A stretch of 20,722 nucleotides of DNA. Source: Acephala macrosclerotiorum. Taxonomy: Eukaryota; Ascomycota; Leotiomycetes; Helotiales; Mollisiaceae. The position numbers were made by a program, and so were the translations under genes. The notes under the pieces were generated by a model, which searched no databases, was not told the origin of the DNA, and worked only from the letters and a program-made list of their open reading frames with translations. Positions within the stretch are counted from its first letter, which is position 1. The number at the start of each line of letters is the position of its first letter. Shown piece by piece: positions 16,615-20,722 of the stretch. The DNA is taken from positions 39,124 to 59,845 of the forward strand of contig MU119461.1 in NCBI GenBank assembly GCA_014904845.1, in the 5' to 3' direction.

Positions 16615-19600
16615 CGTAAAATAAACTTTAATTTATTTTTTATAAATGATTAATTTAATTATTAATTAAAAAATTTTTTTATAATATTTAATAATTTTAA
16701 TAAATTAATTAATTAATTAAAATAATAATATTTTTATATAATTATTATATTAATTATTATTATAATTTATTAAAAAAAAAAATTATTAATTTAAATATAA
16801 ATTAATTTTAATTTTAATTCGATTAAATATCGTATATAATTATTATATTATATTAATTAATTAATATATAATTTAATTTAATTTCGTTTAAAATAATAAA
16901 TAAAATTTAATTAAAAATATCGAAATTTATACACGTGTTTATTACGTGTTTTAACTAAGAAAAAACTAGTATAAAAATTAAAAATATATTAATATTATTA
17001 ATTTTAAATAATTAATAATTTTTATATTTTATAAATAAAAATTATAATTATTAAACGTAATATATTAATATATTCGAGTATTTTAATATTATTAATATTA
17101 ATTAATATTTGATTTTATTAATTAAATATAAAATAATAAAATTTATATTAAAAAAAATTTTATATAAAAAAAAATTTTATATATAATATTAAAAATTTAA
17201 AAAAATAATTATTAAAATTTTAATTATATTTTTTTTAATTTATATTTATTGTATATAATAAAAAAATCGATTATAAATTTTTTTTTTTTAAATTAATAAT
17301 TAAAATAATAATAAGCGTTATACGTTATATTTTTTTCGAATATATTTTTATTATTTAATATTAAAAATAATAAATTACAAATTATTATTAAATAAAATTA
17401 ATTTAAATAAATATATTTAAAAAAAAAATTTATTATAATAATAATAAATATAAAAAAAAATCGATTTTAAATAAATAAATTTATTTTATATATATTTAAT
17501 ACGTATAAAGATTTTAAATATAAAAATAAAATTTTATAAAATTTTTATAATAAAATTTTTAAAAATTAATAAATAATATATTTTTTTAATTATTTTTTTA
17601 AAAATTTATTTTTAAAAAAATAACGTTTATATTTTATATAAAAAAATAAATTAATAAATAAAATTTTTTATATAAAAATAATACGAATATATAAATTAAT
17701 TAAACGAGAAAATTTAATAATAAATAAATAAAAATAATTTTTTTAATTTTCAATTTAATTTAAAAAAATAATTTTAATTAAATTTTATAAATTAAAATTT
17801 AAAATAAATTCGTAATAAAAATAATTATTATTCAATAATTAAATTTATAAAAGATTTAATAAATATTAATTTGAAAAAATAAAAAAATAATTTTTAAAAT
17901 TTTAAATATAAATTAAAAATTATAATAAAAAATATTTTAAAATAAAAATAAATGTATATATTTTTAAAATCGTTATTTTAAAAATTTTATTAAAATAAAA
18001 AATAAATCGATTTAAAATAATAATATTTTAAAAAAAATAATAAAATAATAATATTATAAATAAATTCTCGAATAAATATAATATTATTTATAATAAAATA
18101 ATAAATAAAAATAAAAAATAAAAATATTAATATTATTTAAAATTTAATCGTGAAATCGATCGAATTAAATAAAATTTACGTGCGTAAAAAATATCGATTA
18201 TATATACGAGTAATATAAAAAAGTAAAAAAATTTAATCGTAAATTAATTCGTTTTAATTAATAAATAAAATTTATTCGAAATAATTTATAATTTATAAAT
18301 TAATTAATTAATTAATTAATTAAAAAAAAAATAAAAAAAAATTATTAATTAATTTATAATAAATAAAAATTTATTATATATTAAAAATACGTAATTAATT
18401 ATTTATAAGGATTTTTAAAAAGAAAATATATAATTCTATTATAATTATTTTTTTATATAATAAATTCGTTTCAAATTTCGAAAAAAAATTAAAAAAAAAA
18501 AAAATTTAAAAAAAAAATTTATTTTAAATAAAAAATTTAAAATTCGAAATTTTTTAAATTATTATTGTTTTTTTTTAAAATTCTAATAATTTTTTTAATT
18601 TTTTTAATAATATTAAATTTTTTTATAATTTATTTTTTTTCTTCTTTAAAATTTAATAAAAAATAAATAAACAAATTTTAAATTTAAATTTATTATTAGA
18701 AATAATTAAATACTTTTAATTATTTTTTATAAACGTTATTAATTTTTTAATTTTATATTTAAAAAAAATTTTATTATTAAAAAATTAATTTAATTTAAAT
18801 TATAATTTGTTTTTATTAATAAATATATAAATATTTATTATTAAACGAGTTTTAATAATTTAATTATTAAAATTTTTTATATTGAATAATACAATAATTT
18901 AAAAATTTCATATAATAAATTATATTAAAAATTATATCGATTTTTTTAAATTAAAAAATTCTCGAAATCGATTTTTAAAAAAAACTCGAAATTTATTATA
19001 AATTTCTTTAAATTTCTTATAAATAATATTATTAATATCGATAAATATTAAATTTACAAAAAATAAAATAAAAAAATTAAAGTTTTTAAAATTTTTAACG
19101 TATTTTCAATCGATAAAAATTTTTATTTTATAAATATATAATTTTAATTTTTAAAGTTTTTTTTTTATAATATTTAATTAAAATTCGTTTTTTAATACTA
19201 AAAAAAAAATTATTTAAATAATTTTTTTAAAAAATCGAAATAATTAATTTATTGTTTTTTAAAAATCGTTAAATCGCAAATAAATTATTTAAAAATTTTC
19301 GAAAAAAAAAAAATCAATATATAATAAATTTAAATTTTAAAATATATTTATTTTATTTTTTATCAAAAAATTAATTAATTTTATCATTTTAATAAAATTT
19401 AATAAATTAAAAAAAATCAATAAAATAATAATTATAATTTGAAATTCGTTTATAAAAATTAAATAATAAAAAAAAAATATATATTATATAAAAAAAAATT
19501 CGTTAAAAAAAATTTATTAATAATAAAATTTTAATATATTAATTTTTTTAAAAAAAATAATAAAAAACTTTTATAAAATAAAAATTATTATAATTTTTAA

Positions 19601-20249
19601 ATTAATAAACGATTTAATTAAAAAAATAAAAATAAAAACAATAAAAATTTATAAAAATTAAAATCGATTTTTTATTAGTATTTTTTATTTATAATAAAAA
19701 ATAATAAAAATATTTATAAATTAAAAACGAGTATTAAAATAAATTCAAATAAATTAAAAAAAAAAAATTTTAATATATAATTTGTAAATTTGAAATAATT
19801 GTATTTTTATAATTTTAATTTGTTTTTTATTGTTTTTAAAATATAAATCGAGATTTTCGTAAAACGTTTTATAATAAATTTAATAAAATTGTTCAATAAA
19901 CGAGTATTTATAAATATTATAAATAGTATTTAAAATTTTAATACGATTAATAAAATTTAAAATATTGAAAAAGATAATATTTATATTATATGTATAATTA
20001 ATTATTAATCGTACGTTATTTAATTAAAATTCGCAAATTAATCGAAATAAAATAATATTAAATTATAATAAAATAATAATAATTTTTTATTTTTTTAATA
20101 GAAATATAAATATATTATAATATTTTTTATTATTAATAATAAATTTTTTGAATTTAATTAACGTAAAAATAAAAATAAAAAAAAACAAATCGAAAAACTT
20201 AAAAAATTTAAAAAAATTTAAAAAAATAAAAAATTTTATACGAAAAAAT

Positions 20250-20286
<37 letters not shown>

Positions 20287-20722
20287 GTTATTATTATTAT
20301 TGATTAATAAAATTAATTAAAAAAATAAAATATAATTTTTTTTTAAATTTTTTTTATTTAAATTTATAATTATTAAATTATTATTTATATTTTTTTAAAT
20401 ATATTAACGTTTTTTTATAATTAATAAATTGAAAAATATTTTTATAAATAATATATTATAAGTTTTATTTTTTTCAATAATAATTATATTAATAATTTTA
20501 ATAATTTTACTAGACGTAAAACGTTTTATACGAAATATTTATTCGAGTTTTTAATATATATATTTATTATAAAATCTATTAATAGAATTATTAATAAATT
20601 ATTAAAATATTTAAATTGAAAAAAGAGTTTTTTAATTATAATATTTAAATATATTATTAAAAATTTTAATTAAATTAAATCGAGTTTATTAAAACGTAAT
20701 ACGCGATTTTTTAATTTTATTT
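16615..20722. repeat. AT-rich, RIP-like degenerate block (right flank)
   Basis: From about 16,615 the sequence turns abruptly to nearly pure A and T, with no ORF to the end of the window. Many of the surviving cytosines are in CpG, as on the left, though CpA and CpT are a little more frequent here (for example at about 16,930-16,960, around a CACGTG, and from 18,470 onward). Simple repeats occur: TTAA units at about 18,300-18,322, and AAT/ATT runs at 20,250-20,302. The original element cannot be identified. Confidence 0.83.
20250..20302. repeat. AAT run followed by ATT run (hairpin-capable microsatellite)
   Basis: About six AAT units are followed directly by about ten ATT units with one T-to-G interruption (ATTGTT). 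Because the two runs are reverse complements, a single strand can fold into an AT-only hairpin. Confidence 0.7.

Noticed and set aside
15439..20722. CRISPR array, tRNA or rRNA genes
   Set aside because: There are no regularly spaced identical repeats with unique spacers, and no cloverleaf or rRNA-like sequence was seen; the same holds for the rest of the window.

Overview
The window looks like a chromosomal segment of a filamentous ascomycete (Pezizomycotina, perhaps Dothideomycetes; class-level placement is inference). Three things point there: short spliceosomal introns (44-78 nt) with GT(A/G)AG-like donors and CT(A/G)AC-type branch points, fungal-type kinase and CorA-like membrane protein families, and two extremely AT-rich, ORF-free flanks of the kind left by repeat-induced point mutation (RIP). 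There are no prokaryotic operons, rRNA, tRNA or CRISPR signals that I can see.

Layout. 1 to about 2,650 is an AT-rich block with almost no C outside CpG. 2,650 to 3,040 is a transition zone. 3,041-4,730 holds broken coding pieces: a three-helix membrane protein with an apparent frameshift, and two unrecognised decayed reading frames. 5,186-14,582 is the intact gene island: a small three-exon gene (minus, 5,594-5,186), a protein kinase (minus, 8,106-6,353, one 44-nt intron), a nine-exon CorA-like membrane protein gene (minus, about 11,250-8,812), a second small three-exon gene (plus, 11,544-11,954), and a second, longer kinase (minus, 14,582-12,282). 15,166-15,438 is a coding-like ORF without an ATG. 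15,800-16,145 carries degenerate copies of an 11-bp motif. From about 16,615 to the end the sequence is again AT-rich and ORF-free.

How the genes relate. The two kinases are diverged paralogues: they share an N-terminal module, an unusual HGD catalytic loop and an intron position just before the ATP-binding lysine. The two small genes are also paralogues. Each has a 48-nt middle exon in phase 0, and 9 of the 16 residues it encodes are identical between the two. The island therefore contains two kinase/small-gene pairs around a CorA-like gene. The second small gene and the CorA-like gene are divergent and share a promoter region of about 300 bp. A joint function is only a hypothesis from position and duplication. 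All exon structures were read by eye from splice signals and reading frame; transcripts would settle them.
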